DNA of 64,000 bases from Erodium maritimum. Its lineage: Eukaryota > Streptophyta > Magnoliopsida > Geraniales > Geraniaceae. The notes below the pieces were generated by a model. That model worked only from the letters and a program-made list of their open reading frames with translations, searched no databases and was not told the DNA's origin. Made by a program: the position numbers and the translations under genes. Within the stretch, counting starts at the first letter, position 1, and every line of letters starts with the position of its first letter. The stretch is from contig OY997591.1 in assembly GCA_963921825.1 (NCBI GenBank), positions 35,299,825 through 35,363,824 on the forward strand. Reading direction: 5' to 3'. This document shows positions 1 to 9,869 of the stretch, in pieces.

Positions 1-417
1 GGTGGCCTGGAGAGCCCGTGTATTTGAATTGGTGTCTTGGGTGGGCATGAGAGCCCGTAGTCAATTGTTGGTGTTTTGGGTGGCCTTGAGGGCCCGTGTA
101 CTAAGGTTGGTGTCTTTGGCTGGCCTGACCGAGTTAGAGTCTCGGGGGGGTTGCAAGCTTCCTTTAGCTGGCTTACGAGTTAGAGTCTCGGTAAGTTGCA
201 AGCGTGTCTTATGGTTGGTGTCTTGGGAGGCCGTGAGCGCCTGTGGGGTTGTTGAGTCCGTGTCTTACTGTCGGTGTGTCTTGGGAGGCCGTGAGTGCCT
301 GTGGGGCTGTTGAGTTCGAGTTTTACTGTTGGTGTCTTGGTGGCCATGAGTGCCTGTGAGTGTTGAACTTGTGTTGTTACTGGTTGATGAATTTGCGTGT
401 GATTGCGGATCCCGGTA

Positions 418-652
418 GGTTGCAAGCATTCTTTGGCTGGCCTGACCAAGTTTGAGTATCAACGGGTTGCAAGCATTCTTTGGCTGGCCTGACACGAGTT
501 TGAGTAACATAGGTTGCAAGCATTCTTTGGCTGGCCTGGTCCGAGTTTGAGTAACACAGGTTGCAAGCATTCTTTGGCTGGCCTGGTCCGAGTTTGAGTA
601 TCACAGGTTGTAAGCATTCTTTGGCTAGCATGATCCGTGTTCGTGTGAGTGG
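418..652. repeat. 47-bp tandem array (5 units) inside gypsy A LTR
   Basis: Five consecutive units begin near 418, 465, 512, 559 and 606, a constant period of about 47 bp. Each contains 'ttgcaagcattctttggct' followed by a variable 'ggcctg..cgagtttgagta' segment. The last unit is the most diverged. The 5' LTR of the complete element has a different 47-bp array at the corresponding place (54280-54500), so period length is conserved while sequence has turned over. Units abut with no spacers, so this is not a CRISPR array. Confidence 0.85.
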
Positions 653-942
653 GAGAGGTTACTGAGCAGCTGGTATGCGATCCTTTGTGATCTTGTTTGG
701 TGTGCGATCCTTTGTGATCTTGTTTGGTGTTGTGTAGTCTTTCTGTCATGTCCTTGGAGGAGGTCGTCGATAGTTGTGTCGGGTCTACATTGTGTTATCG
801 AGTGTTGAGTCTGTTGAGGAAGGTAACGGGTTGTGGGTCAGTTGGGTACTTGAGTTGGGACTATAGTCCCAGTGTTGGGTTTGGTTTTAGTGTTACTGGC
901 TTTGTCTGCTAATTATGCCGTAGTCAGTCTGTTATTCGCGGT

Positions 943-980
943 GGTGAGCGAACGCTCACCCCTAGCTGCTTTTCCTACAG
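943..980 (+). promoter_or_regulatory. LTR hairpin followed by a splice-acceptor-like pyrimidine tract
   Basis: Perfect 8-bp stem GGTGAGCG / CGCTCACC with an AA loop (943-960), followed by 'ctgcttttcctacag' ending in AG at 979-980. The same module recurs in the other gypsy A LTR (54783-54820) and, with altered bases that still pair, in gypsy B LTRs (4346-4384, 16155-16194, 20848-20861). Pairing is read directly from the sequence. A role as a 3' splice site of an LTR or leader intron, with the hairpin as a folding or regulatory element, is inference. Confidence 0.45.
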
Positions 981-1594
981 GTACCGTTCGTAGTCTGGAC
1001 TAGGTGAGCTTCTGAAGCTTGAAGAGCTTGAAGCGGGTTTCTGGGTGTTTTGAGTCTAGCGACGGATACCTCGTTTTTAGTCCACTTGTTGGGACGTGTT
1101 TTAAGTTGTAATTATTATTTTTGTTGAACAAATGATGTATTTTAAAGTGTTTAAATGGAAAAGGTTTCAAGGTGTTTTCTTATTTTAAATGTTCGCGTCC
1201 CGAGTTCGTCTTATTGAAATTGGGGCGTGACAGATTGATTGAATGCTTAAATGATTGAATTGTTGGATGAATGATTGAGTGTAATTGGTTGTGTTAACGG
1301 ATATGATCGGGTGAGTGATAGACCGATGGAGTGCGAATGGTAAGTGATTGGTAAGTGTAAAGCTACATTGATTCTTGTGGTGTGTTGTGATAAAGGGTGA
1401 TTCATTAAGTTTTGGTTGCAACATGATTGGTGAACATGTTATTCTCTTGTGAATATATGAGCGTGGATATATATCGGTATGGCACCCACTCTGCGAGTGG
1501 GGTAGTGCCTACAAGGTACCCACACCAAATTGGAATGTTGGTGTGGGGTAGTACCTAAGCTGATAATTTGGTATTCGGTATGGCACCCACGCTG

Positions 1595-3282
1595 TGTTGG
1601 GTCTCGAGGTAGGGTTGGAGATGAACCAACTCGCAGCGGAAAATCAATGAAAACCAAGAGACGATTAAAACCATGAAACAACTAACAAAGAATGGATTCA
1701 CAAGAGAAAAATTCAGCACTAGTTCTTACCAAAACAAGAACACCGGGTAACGAATGATTGGCTTGAGTCTCCAAGACGCCTACGTATCCACATGGGAATC
1801 AAAGCCACGTAGTTCTTCTCTTTGAGGACTCAAGAACACAAAAATGGAGGTGGGAGCTTGCCAAACCCGAAATTGCAAGGGAAGGGAGAGAGAAGTTGTG
1901 TTTCCTATTCTTGTCTTGTCTTTGTTATGTTGAAAAAAGATGACTTAAACATAACAAAACCCATACTTGTCCAACTAAAGGCATGGGACAAGTATGGTGT
2001 CAAGTAAGGTGTAAATAGGACAAACTATGGCAAGACAAGATTGGGTTAGGTGGTGAATCACCAACACCTTAATCCTTGTCTTGCTTACTTAGTACTATTT
2101 AATCAAGACTTGATTAATTAGTTCCATGGGCCTTGGTTGCATGGGCCTTTCATGGGCCTCTTGGAACATGGCCCGTGGCCATTTCCAACGAGGTCCCGTG
2201 ATTCGCTCATCGCCTCCATGCCTTCCATACCGGAAATGTCCAACATTATCCGACGCGATCAATCCCAAGACTCCAAGCCTTGTCTCGATCTGTGAAGTCC
2301 TATTCACTTACGGGCACATGACCCAAAACCCAGTTTTGGTCATGTCCCGAGACAACTCCCTTTTGGCCATTCTCCATAAATGTGTCAATGAGTTTCATCC
2401 TCCGGTGTGACCCTTAGGTTTATGCATGTCAATAGATCAATGTAAAATCCCATTTTACTTGATCCTATTTAAGTGGCAACTAACGAGACTTTAGTATTGC
2501 CTGACACTGCATAACGAATCGACCCTGTCGATTCTAACCTTTCCGTCGTCTCTGTCATTATCCTTTTATCTCCGATATCCTGATTGAGATAAGGCATAGA
2601 GCCGTCATCCTTATTATTCTCAATCACCGTTCCTTGATATGTGAGATGACTGAAGATATGATACCCAGTATCATGTGCATGGCCATGCTATTCTTTCAGT
2701 CACTCTCGATCAAGTGGCCGAGAACCAATATCTTTCCCACACCTCAGTATGAGGGATAAATCCCTTAGCCGCCTTTCGTGTCACTCATGTAGCCCGTCCC
2801 CAAGCCAATCCTGGCCGTTATGGAAGCCCTGTTACGGACAACGTTAGGCTCAGGTCAAACTCAGTTGTTGACTACATAGCGATCACAAAGACTCCTTGGT
2901 CTAACGATACATGACAAGCTACGACACTGAAAATGTTCATGACTTAATCTATGACACATATTCAGGGCGGGTCGTCCAATATCATGTCCCACATGATATC
3001 TATGATCAGACTCCGGAATCCCATTCCAATGACTAACAGAACGTAAGCCATAAAGAGCCATCTTTCATACTAGTCGCTTCTAGTGAAGCTTTGTTGACTA
3101 GGGACCCATCGAGTGTGATCTATCTCGATCTATGGTTCTATTCGCATGGTGGGCATAGATCAAAACACACATCAATATATTACTCCAACACATAAGTAAT
3201 ATAAAGCCGCTTTAATTTTATTGATAACGATGATATATACATTTGGACATTTAGGATTGAACTACGGGCACTAAGACTAACA
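1595..3282 (-). mobile_element. Copia solo LTR, 1,688 bp, with 5-bp TSD CGCTG
   Basis: The sequence starts TGTTGGGTCTCGAGG and ends CTAAGACTAACA, the minus-strand orientation of the LTR that flanks the complete copia element at 34700-43153. The length is exactly 1,688 bp, like that element's LTRs. It is bounded by direct repeats CGCTG at 1590-1594 and 3283-3287, so both ends are intact and no internal region remains. This is the expected product of unequal recombination between the two LTRs of one insertion. The host site is a tandem repeat in gypsy B LTR. Small ORFs such as 2126-2410 recur in every copy of this LTR and are shadows. Confidence 0.95.
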
Positions 3283-3283
3283 C

Positions 3284-3580
3284 GCTGCGGGTGGGGTAGT
3301 GCCTACAAGGTACCCACACCAAAGGGGAATGTTGGTGTGGGGTAGTACCTAAGCTGATAATTTGGTATTCGGTATGGCCCCCACGCTGCGGGTGGGGTAG
3401 TGCCTATAAGGTACCCACACCAAAGGGGAATGTTGGTGTGGGGTAGTACCTAAGCTGATAATTTGGTATCCGGTATGGTACCCACACCGAAGGTGGTACC
3501 AGTGTGGGGTAGTATCATAGTCGGTATCCGGTATGGTACCTACACCGAAGGAAGTGCCGGTGTGGGGTAGTATCATAGCC
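3284..3580. repeat. ~101-bp and ~57-bp tandem units in gypsy B LTR
   Basis: Units of about 101 bp starting 'gctgcgggtggggtagtgcc' begin at 3284 and 3385. They are followed from about 3465 by shorter ~57-bp units 'ggtatccggtatggtacc'. Another unit lies upstream at about 1485-1594, separated only by the copia solo LTR, so the array existed before that insertion. No coding signature. Confidence 0.75.
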
Positions 3581-3740
3581 GATGGATTGGACCCTCCGGG
3601 GCATTGATTATTGGACCCTCCTGGGCATTGGTTACTGGACCCTGTGGAGCATTTGGATGATTTACCTTGTGGAGATTGATTACTTGTTATTTCACCCGAG
3701 TGTATGCTTCCTGCGGAAGCATTACCTTGGTTCCCTATGA

Positions 3741-4134
3741 CATATGGTCCTTTGAATACGTTTCCGAGAATCCTGATGATATGCGTCTTCTTAGGGATGT
3801 TTCCGGCATTCTCGACGTTATACGTCTTTGCAACGTTATGCGTCTTCTCTGGACCGAGGGAAAATCCGATATGACACAGAGAGTATTGTGAATCGGAGGG
3901 TGGCGACTACATGTCCCACGACATTATTCTACTTGTCCCGCTGACATATGGTCCTTTGGATACGTTTCCGAGAATCCTGATGATATGCGTCCTCCCAGGG
4001 ATGTTTCCAGCATTCTCGACGTTATACTTCTCTGCAACGTTATGCGTCTCCTCTGGACCGAGTGAAAATCCGACATGACACACGAGTATTGGGGATCGGA
4101 GGGTGGCGACTTCATGTCCCACGACATTACTTGA
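3741..4134. repeat. 204-bp direct duplication in gypsy B LTR
   Basis: Two units begin 'catatggtcctttg' at 3741 and 3945 and each ends with 'ggagggtggcgac...catgtcccacgacatt'. They are diverged by scattered substitutions. The segment is related, inversely, to the 39-bp repeat region of minus-strand B LTRs (16440-16660, 21110-21320). Confidence 0.75.
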
Positions 4135-4345
4135 ACGTTCTATCTTCTATTGAGTATTTAAGAAATGCATTGATTCTCTTAGTTTTTTTCCTACGATCAT
4201 TATTAACTCTTTGAAATTGTTAAACATTCGGTTTGCCTCCGTATTTCATCATCGGTTTGGCTTCTCGTTTTATTAAGATTTGAATGAACTTGTGAACTCT
4301 TGTTTATTAAACTAAAAGGGTGACCTGGTTATGCATTTTCCCTAC

Positions 4346-4384
4346 TGAGCGTAAGCTCACCCCTCCTGTCTTGTGGTGTTTCAG
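4346..4384 (+). promoter_or_regulatory. Gypsy B version of the LTR hairpin/acceptor module
   Basis: Stem TGAGC / GCTCA around a GTAA loop (4346-4359), followed by a pyrimidine/T-rich stretch ending TTTCAG at 4384. It occupies the position equivalent to 943-980 in the gypsy A LTR. The paired bases differ between families but remain complementary. Function is inferred only. Confidence 0.4.
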
Positions 4385-4901
4385 GTGTTGAGCGGGTGCA
4401 GTATTAGCCGGACTCTCGGAGCTAGGGAGGTTGAGGGTTTAGCTAGTTTTAGAGACGTGTACTCCTTTATCTTGGATATTGTCTTTTACCGTTTGAGCTG
4501 TGACTCTTTACATTTTGAAGGATGTATATCATTTGGAAACTTTATTTTATTTCATTATTTTTGTTTTACTGTAAATCTTTAGTCACGTCTCGAGTCTGGG
4601 CAAAACCGGATTTGGGGCGTGACACTGTATCACAACAGAACTTATGACCTTTACAAACAAACACAATCGTGAACAAAGTCACGCAATATCAACAATATCA
4701 ACACACACAATACACGCAATATCACAAAGGATCAACACACATACTGCACAGTTTCCAGTAGCAATCCGGCTGGGCCTGGCACTGCCCCACGCACTTTCCC
4801 CGACACACAGTCGGGCCAGGCGGTCGACCTCATCGCGACACATAGCAACACTTTTCCGATTGCTAGTCGGAAGGAGGGCCTCTCCTTCATCTCGGAACCT
4901 C

Positions 4902-5141
4902 AAGCCTCAACACTTTACCGATCGCGCGCCTGAAGGTACGACACACCTCACGGGGAACACAACCCTCGGCACTTTACCGGTCGCACATCGGAAGGTACGA
5001 CACACCTCTCGGGCACAGCTTAAGCCTCATCACTTTACCAATCACGCGCCGGAAGGTACGACACACCTCACGGGGAACACAGCCCTCGACACTTTACGAG
5101 TCGCGCATCGGAAGGTACGACACACCTCTCGGGCACAGCTC
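4902..5141. repeat. 120-bp tandem pair in gypsy A-like LTR
   Basis: Two 120-bp units start 'aagcctca(a/t)cactttacc' at 4902 and 5022. Each holds two sub-units with 'ggaaggtacgacacacctc'. Their open plus frame (part of 4644-5213) is a consequence of the repeat. Confidence 0.8.
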
Positions 5142-5372
5142 ATCCGGGTATCACCAGAACAATCACAATCACAACCAAATATCACACAATACTCCGCAAA
5201 TAGCAAAATATAACATCACGACTAACTACCACTCATCAAGTCAGTCAACAACAATACGGGTTCAACACCCCACAGGCACACATGGCCACACACAAACACA
5301 ATCAGTTCACTCAACCTACGGGCACAACCAGGTGCCCACATGTGATTCCTATCGCACGGTAAGTTTACTTAA

Positions 5373-5592
5373 CCTACGACACCACCAAGTGCCACATGCA
5401 TTTCTATTGTTCGATACGTTCAGTTATCCTACGACACCACCAAGTGTCACATGCATTTCTATTGTTCGATGAGTTCACTTATCCTACGACACCACCAAGT
5501 GTCACATGCATTTCTATTGTTCGATAAGTTCACTTATCCTACGACACCACCAAGTGTCACATGCATTTCTACTAATAACTTTCCCTAGTCAA
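5373..5592. repeat. 55-bp tandem array, four units
   Basis: Units start 'cctacgacaccaccaagtg' at 5373, 5428, 5483 and 5538, period 55 bp, the last incomplete. This is the inverse of the 'atgcatgtgacactt' region at 53560-53700 in the gypsy A 5' LTR, amplified here. Confidence 0.85.
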
Positions 5593-6377
5593 GGCCGATA
5601 TCCGGCTACCTTTCCTTACCTCGTAAAGCGTATCAAAAGTCCACGCTCAAGCTCCGGCGCGCTCGCGATCACCTGCTTAGCCTCCTCTTTCCGAGGTCGG
5701 TGGCACGGTCTAAAGTGATCAACATAATACACTTTTTAATATGCAGGCAAAACTCGAATCTAAAGTAATTAACGTCCAAATGCAACCCCGACAATGCCGA
5801 TCACTCCCAAACTTCCCAATTGCTCGACATTGTCAACAATGGGCCCGGAAAGGCCCGATTCGCCCGGCTCGGCGAATCTGCCCGGGATCGAATAAACGCC
5901 CTCCGGGGCTCCGAAAATTCCCATTTTCGTTTCTACAACCCTAATATAATACACGTGTTCCAACGCAATCGACATAATCAATTTCTGATACCCGAGCGAT
6001 TTAATTCCGCGTTTAAAGTTTCTAACTCAAATTTCCGAATTCTCACAAATTAATTCCATAATTCGTTCCGGGTGTGAAATATCGACTCGGAGATCATCCA
6101 AGACCACCCAAACACGAAAGACCTGAGGCCCGGCCAAGTGGGCCCCACACGGCCACACCAGAAAACGCTCCTTTTCGCCCCAAAACGTTCCTAACGAACC
6201 TCAAACCTCAACCATTCATCTTTAAACCAATTATAACCAAAACCCTAGATTTTAAACACGTCGAAACGATAAACTTTCGCGTGCTTACCGTAGGGAACGA
6301 TGAGGGGAGCTCGAATACGCGACAATTGAGACGATCTGTCGGTCGGATCGTCGAAAAATCCCACAACTTCCTCTCTT

Positions 6378-6442
6378 TCTTCTTCTTCTTCTTCTTCTTC
6401 TTCTTCTTCTTCTTCTTCTTCTTCTTCTTCTTCTTCTTCTTC
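6378..6442. repeat. (TTC)n / (GAA)n microsatellite
   Basis: About 21 uninterrupted TTC triplets. The same LTR position in gypsy A (about 50880-50935) is a mixed GA-rich tract, so this is an expansion within LTR DNA. The poly-Phe and poly-Arg frames are artefacts. Confidence 0.95.
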
Positions 6443-7026
6443 TCTCTACTTTCTCTCTCCTTCTCTCCCTTTTTTCTGAAATTGCCGAGACTCTCATCTC
6501 TCTTCTCCTTTTAATTTCATACCCATACCAAAATGACTATTTTGCCCCCAACTTTCTTTGTTTTTGATTTTAAGTCAAAGGGCAAAGTTGTCCTTTCATC
6601 TTCCTACCACCACTTTCATGACAAGTGTCATGTGGGTCCCACTAGTTAGAAAAATATCTTTGTAGATATTTTTCAGTCAGATTCGCGAAATTCGACCCTC
6701 TCTGGCCCAATATGGGCCCATTTTCGAAGAATTTATGAAATTTTGCGTGGTACAAGGAAACGACCCAACTAAAACCGCTGTAACGACGGCTAAGCTTTTT
6801 GGATCCAAATTGGGCCTCGAACGGACCAAAACGTTGCTCGATTGACTTTTTCAGCAAAAAGTCAACTTTTTCGGCAAAAAAACTCACTTTGGTCGATATC
6901 GGGGTCAACTTAAGAACGATATGACCCTCGGGGTCAATTTTAGGTTCATTTATGTGTCTGTCCCAAAATTTAAATTTTTCCGTTTTTCCGCCGATTGACC
7001 AGCGTTGACCACGAGCGGTCCTTACA

Positions 7027-7667
7027 TAAGGTGAATGAATATATGATACCTAGTATCATGTGCATGGCCATGCTATTCTTACAGTCACTCTCGATCAAGC
7101 GGCCGAGAACCGATATCTTTCCCATACCGTATTATGAGGGATAAATCCCTTAGCCGTCTTTCGTGTCACTCATGCAGTCTGTCCCCAAGTCAATCCTGGC
7201 CGTTATGGAAGCCATGTTATGGACAACATTAGGATCAGGTCAAACTCAGTTTTTTACTGCATAGGGATCACAAAGACTTCTTGGTCTAAGGACACATGAC
7301 AAGCTACGACAATGAATATGTTCATGTCTTGCTCTATGGCACATATTCATGTCGGGTCGTCCAATATCATGTCCCACATGATATCTATGATATGACTCTG
7401 GAATCCTATTCCAATGACTAACAGAGCAAAAGCCATAAAGATCTATCTTTCATACTAGTCGCTTCTAGTGAAGCTTTGTTGACTAGGGACTCATCGAGTG
7501 TAATCTATCTCGATCTATGGTTTTATTTGCATGGTGGGAATAGATCAGAGCACACATCGATATATTACTCCAACACGTAAGTAATATAAAGCCGCTTTAA
7601 TTTTATTCCTAACGATGATATATACATTTGGAAATTTAGGATTGAACTACGGGCACTAAGACTAACA
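7027..7667 (-). mobile_element. Truncated 3' LTR of the minus-strand copia element
   Basis: Matches the last ~640 bp (plus-strand order) of the 1,688-bp copia LTR, from 'gaatatatgatacc' to the terminus 'actaagactaaca' at 7667. The first ~1,050 bp are missing, and the break coincides exactly with the terminus of the gypsy A-like LTR at 7026. Confidence 0.85.
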
Positions 7668-7758
7668 ATCTCCCACTTTCCCTAGTTCAGATCTAAACTC
7701 CAGTATGTCCCCATCGACTTTACATGTCTAACATGTTTAGGCAGCAACACTTTACATG

Positions 7759-8024
7759 TCTAGTTTCCACCTCCATTTTTGTGTTCTTGAGTCCTCAAAT
7801 AGAAGAACTACGTGGCTTTGATTCCCATGTGGATACGTAGGCGTCTTGGAGACTCAAGCCAATCATTCGTTAACTGGTGTTCTTGTTTTGGTAAGAAATA
7901 GTGCTGAATTTTCCTCTTGTGAATCCATTCTTTGTTAGTTGTTTCATGGTTTAATCGTCTCTTGGTTTTCATTGATTTTCCGCTGCGAGTTGGTTCATCT
8001 CCAACCCTACCTCGAGACCCAACA
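7759..8024 (+). other. Inverted 266-bp LTR tail lodged in copia internal DNA
   Basis: 7759-8024 corresponds base for base in extent to the last 266 bp of the copia LTR (36122-36387), from 'ctagtttccacctccat' to 'gagacccaaca'. It lies in plus orientation inside an element running on minus. Just before it, 'actttacatgtct' repeats a motif found about 40 bp upstream. The surrounding internal sequence is contiguous in the copy at 63290-63340. This looks like a repair or template-switch insertion, not a transposition. ORF 7808-8086 is an artefact of it. Confidence 0.85.
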
Positions 8025-8766
8025 GACACTGCCTTAGTCAAAGGGTTGGCTATGTTATCATCTGTTGCAATACAGGTTATCTTCACTTCACCTCGGTTCA
8101 GTATTTCTCTGATGAGGTGGATACGCCGCAGTACATGTTTGGATTTGTTATGCGATCTGGGCTTTTAGCTTGCGCAACGGCCCTTGTATTTTTGCAAAAT
8201 GTATTCACCGGGCTGGATGGGTTTTTAATTACACCCAAATCCACATAGCCTCCTTAGCTGCCTCTGCACCATCCATGTACTTGCCCTCTGTCGTAGATTC
8301 GGAAATGGTATCTAGCTTTACGCTCTCCTAGCTAAAGCTCCGCCATTCAGCGTAAACACATATCTTGACTGACTTCTAAAGTCATATGGATTTGTCTTGG
8401 AAAACTAGGTTCTACTCACCCTTCGACGACTAGTTCAGCATCATCTTTCCCCCGTGTTTAACTGATGTCTGCTGGTACAACATAAGGCTTACGAGATGTC
8501 CGATCTCGTAAATATCATGGCATATATGATCGATCCTGCCCCTAGGCGCATGGGATTCATATCATCGTTTTCAGCTCATCAGGTTTCTTAGGACACTGAA
8601 TCTTGCTGAGAGGAATACCACGACTAGTGGGTAAGAGTCCTTTCTTTGAATCGAGCATTGAGAACCTACTCAATGCCTTGTTCACATAGGTTCCCTGACT
8701 TAAATCCAAGACCCTCTTGGTGCGATCTCTACATATCTTGATCCCTAAGATATAAGAAGCGTCGCC

Positions 8767-9470
8767 TCAGTCCTTTATTAAAATAGACTTCCTCAACCAA
8801 GATTTAGTATCGTGCAAGGATGGGATGTCATTTTCAATGAGAACCAGAAAGGTAATCTTGCTCCCACTAACCTTCTTATAAACGCAAGATTCATCTTTGT
8901 TCTTGATTAAGCCAATTCCCATTACAGTTTCATCAAAACGAAGGATCCAACTTCGAGAAGTTTGTTTCAATCCATAAATGGATTTCAACAACTTATAAAT
9001 ATTTTCCTTATTCTTCGGATCGTCAAAACCTTTGGGCCGAGACATACAAACGTACTCAGTCAAATTTCCATTTAGGAAAGCGGTTTTGACATCCACTTGC
9101 CATATCTCGTAATTATGATATCCAGTTATGTCAAGAATAATTTGGATCGATTTTGACCATAACCACTAGGGAGAAGGTTTCCTCATAGTCAATCCACTGG
9201 ATCTGCCTATAACCTTTCGCCACCAGTCGAGCTTTGTAGGTCAAAGGGTTTCCGTCCATGTCAATCTTCACCTTGAAGATCCATTTGCATCCGATGGTCC
9301 TCACGCCATTTATTAGATCAACCAGTTCCCAAACTCGGTTGTCTGACATGATTGCATTTCCTCCCTCATGGCTCCCAAGCATAACTCGAAGTCAAGCCCA
9401 TCCACGACTTCCTGAAAGGTGGCTGGATCAACCTTATCCACCATGACTTCATTCTCACCTTCGGATACCA
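8767..9470 (-). pseudogene. Copia reverse transcriptase remnant
   Basis: Two minus-strand pieces carry copia RT signatures. 9131-9382 has 'GCKWIFKVK.D.DG' and 'YKARLVAKGY'. 8767-9096 has 'DVKTAFLNGNL.E.V.M..PKGF', 'LKSIYGLKQ.SR.W' and 'DESCVYKK'. The place of the catalytic YVDD box reads IENDI, removing the metal-binding aspartates. The same replacement occurs in the copy at 40297-40797. The pieces lie in different frames, separated by stops. The intended product is the replicating polymerase of the element; this copy cannot encode one. Confidence 0.9.
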
Positions 9471-9590
9471 TATCTTAGAGGTGAACGACTGATCCTTTCA
9501 GATATCCTTGGACCTTCCAGAATTGTAACAGGAATTGATTCTTACTCTACGACCATCTCTGGCTCCCTTTCTATTGGGTTGTCAATTGGT

Positions 9591-9869
9591 TTAGACGGAT
9601 CTGTACCATCCTGAATTTCTTCGAGATGGACAGTCCTCCCAATGACGTCTTCGGAAACAAAACTCCTTTTCCATAAAGACCCCACCACAAGCGACGAATA
9701 CTATATTCTCACTGAGTTTGTGGAAGTAGTATCCCCTTGTTGCTTTGGGATACCACACGAAGGTGCATATCTTAGATCTTGGTACGAGCTTAGTCAAAAC
9801 CAAATGTTTCACATAAGCCTCGCAACTACAAATCTTTAGGAAGGACAAAGCGGGCATCTTCCCATGCAA
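9591..9869 (-). pseudogene. Copia integrase C-terminal/connection remnant
   Basis: The frame contains 'LSFLKICSCEAYVKHL' and 'ATRGYYF', diagnostic of the region between integrase core and RT in copia polyproteins (usually 'FLKIWGCEAYVK...YPK.TKGYYFY'). A first-strand homologue is at 39540-39809. Stops bound it on both sides. It is not an independent gene. Confidence 0.85.

Larger units (their letters stand above)
1..1232 (+). mobile_element. Gypsy family A LTR, 3' portion (cut by window start)
   Basis: This is the 3' part of a long LTR of the chromovirus-like gypsy family that is nearly complete at 50351-61562. It shows the same order of parts as 53760-55077: a GT-rich array with repeated 'cttgggtggccatgag' units, a 47-bp array, the gatcctttgtgatcttg duplicate, the hairpin at 943-960, the 'gagcttgaagcggg' stretch and the terminal 'ggggcgtgaca' ending at 1232. 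The sequence changes to family B LTR at 1233 and no tRNA-Met primer site follows. It is therefore a solo or truncated LTR. ORFs across it are shadows of the tandem repeats and carry no recognisable domain. Confidence 0.75.
1233..4624 (+). mobile_element. Gypsy family B LTR, 3' portion, split by a copia solo LTR
   Basis: The ending 'cgagtctgggcaaaaccgg' ... 'ggggcgtgaca' at 4624 matches, in inverse orientation, the outer ends of the minus-strand element at 15798-22147. The 'gatatgatcgg(g/a)tgag..atagaccgatgg' stretch near 1300 also matches that element's LTR. The 5' start is lost where gypsy A LTR sequence ends at 1232. The copia solo LTR at 1595-3282 interrupts it, and reading across that insertion restores the tandem units. 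No primer-binding site follows 4624, so this is a solo or truncated LTR. Its ORFs are not genes. Confidence 0.7.
4625..7026 (-). mobile_element. Gypsy A-like LTR on the minus strand, 3'-truncated
   Basis: Read on minus, it begins TGTAAGGACCGC at 7026 and runs colinearly with the 5' LTR at 50351-54500. It contains the 'gaccccgagg' stretches, a 'gacaatgtcgag..gggcccg' region (5790-5890 inverse of 53240-53350), an 'atgcatgtgacact' repeat region and the short-repeat zone. The LTR 3' end (hairpin and 'ggggcgtgaca') is missing below 4625, where forward gypsy B LTR begins. At the other side it directly abuts a truncated copia LTR at 7027. It is a diverged copy, with a large GAA expansion at 6378-6442. 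No genes. Confidence 0.7.

Noticed and set aside
418-652. Regular 47-bp repeats that could suggest a CRISPR array.
   Set aside because: Units are directly abutting with graded divergence and no unique spacers, and they sit inside a plant retrotransposon LTR.
6285-6514. ORFs with long poly-Phe or poly-Arg runs.
   Set aside because: Produced by the (TTC)n/(GAA)n microsatellite within an LTR.
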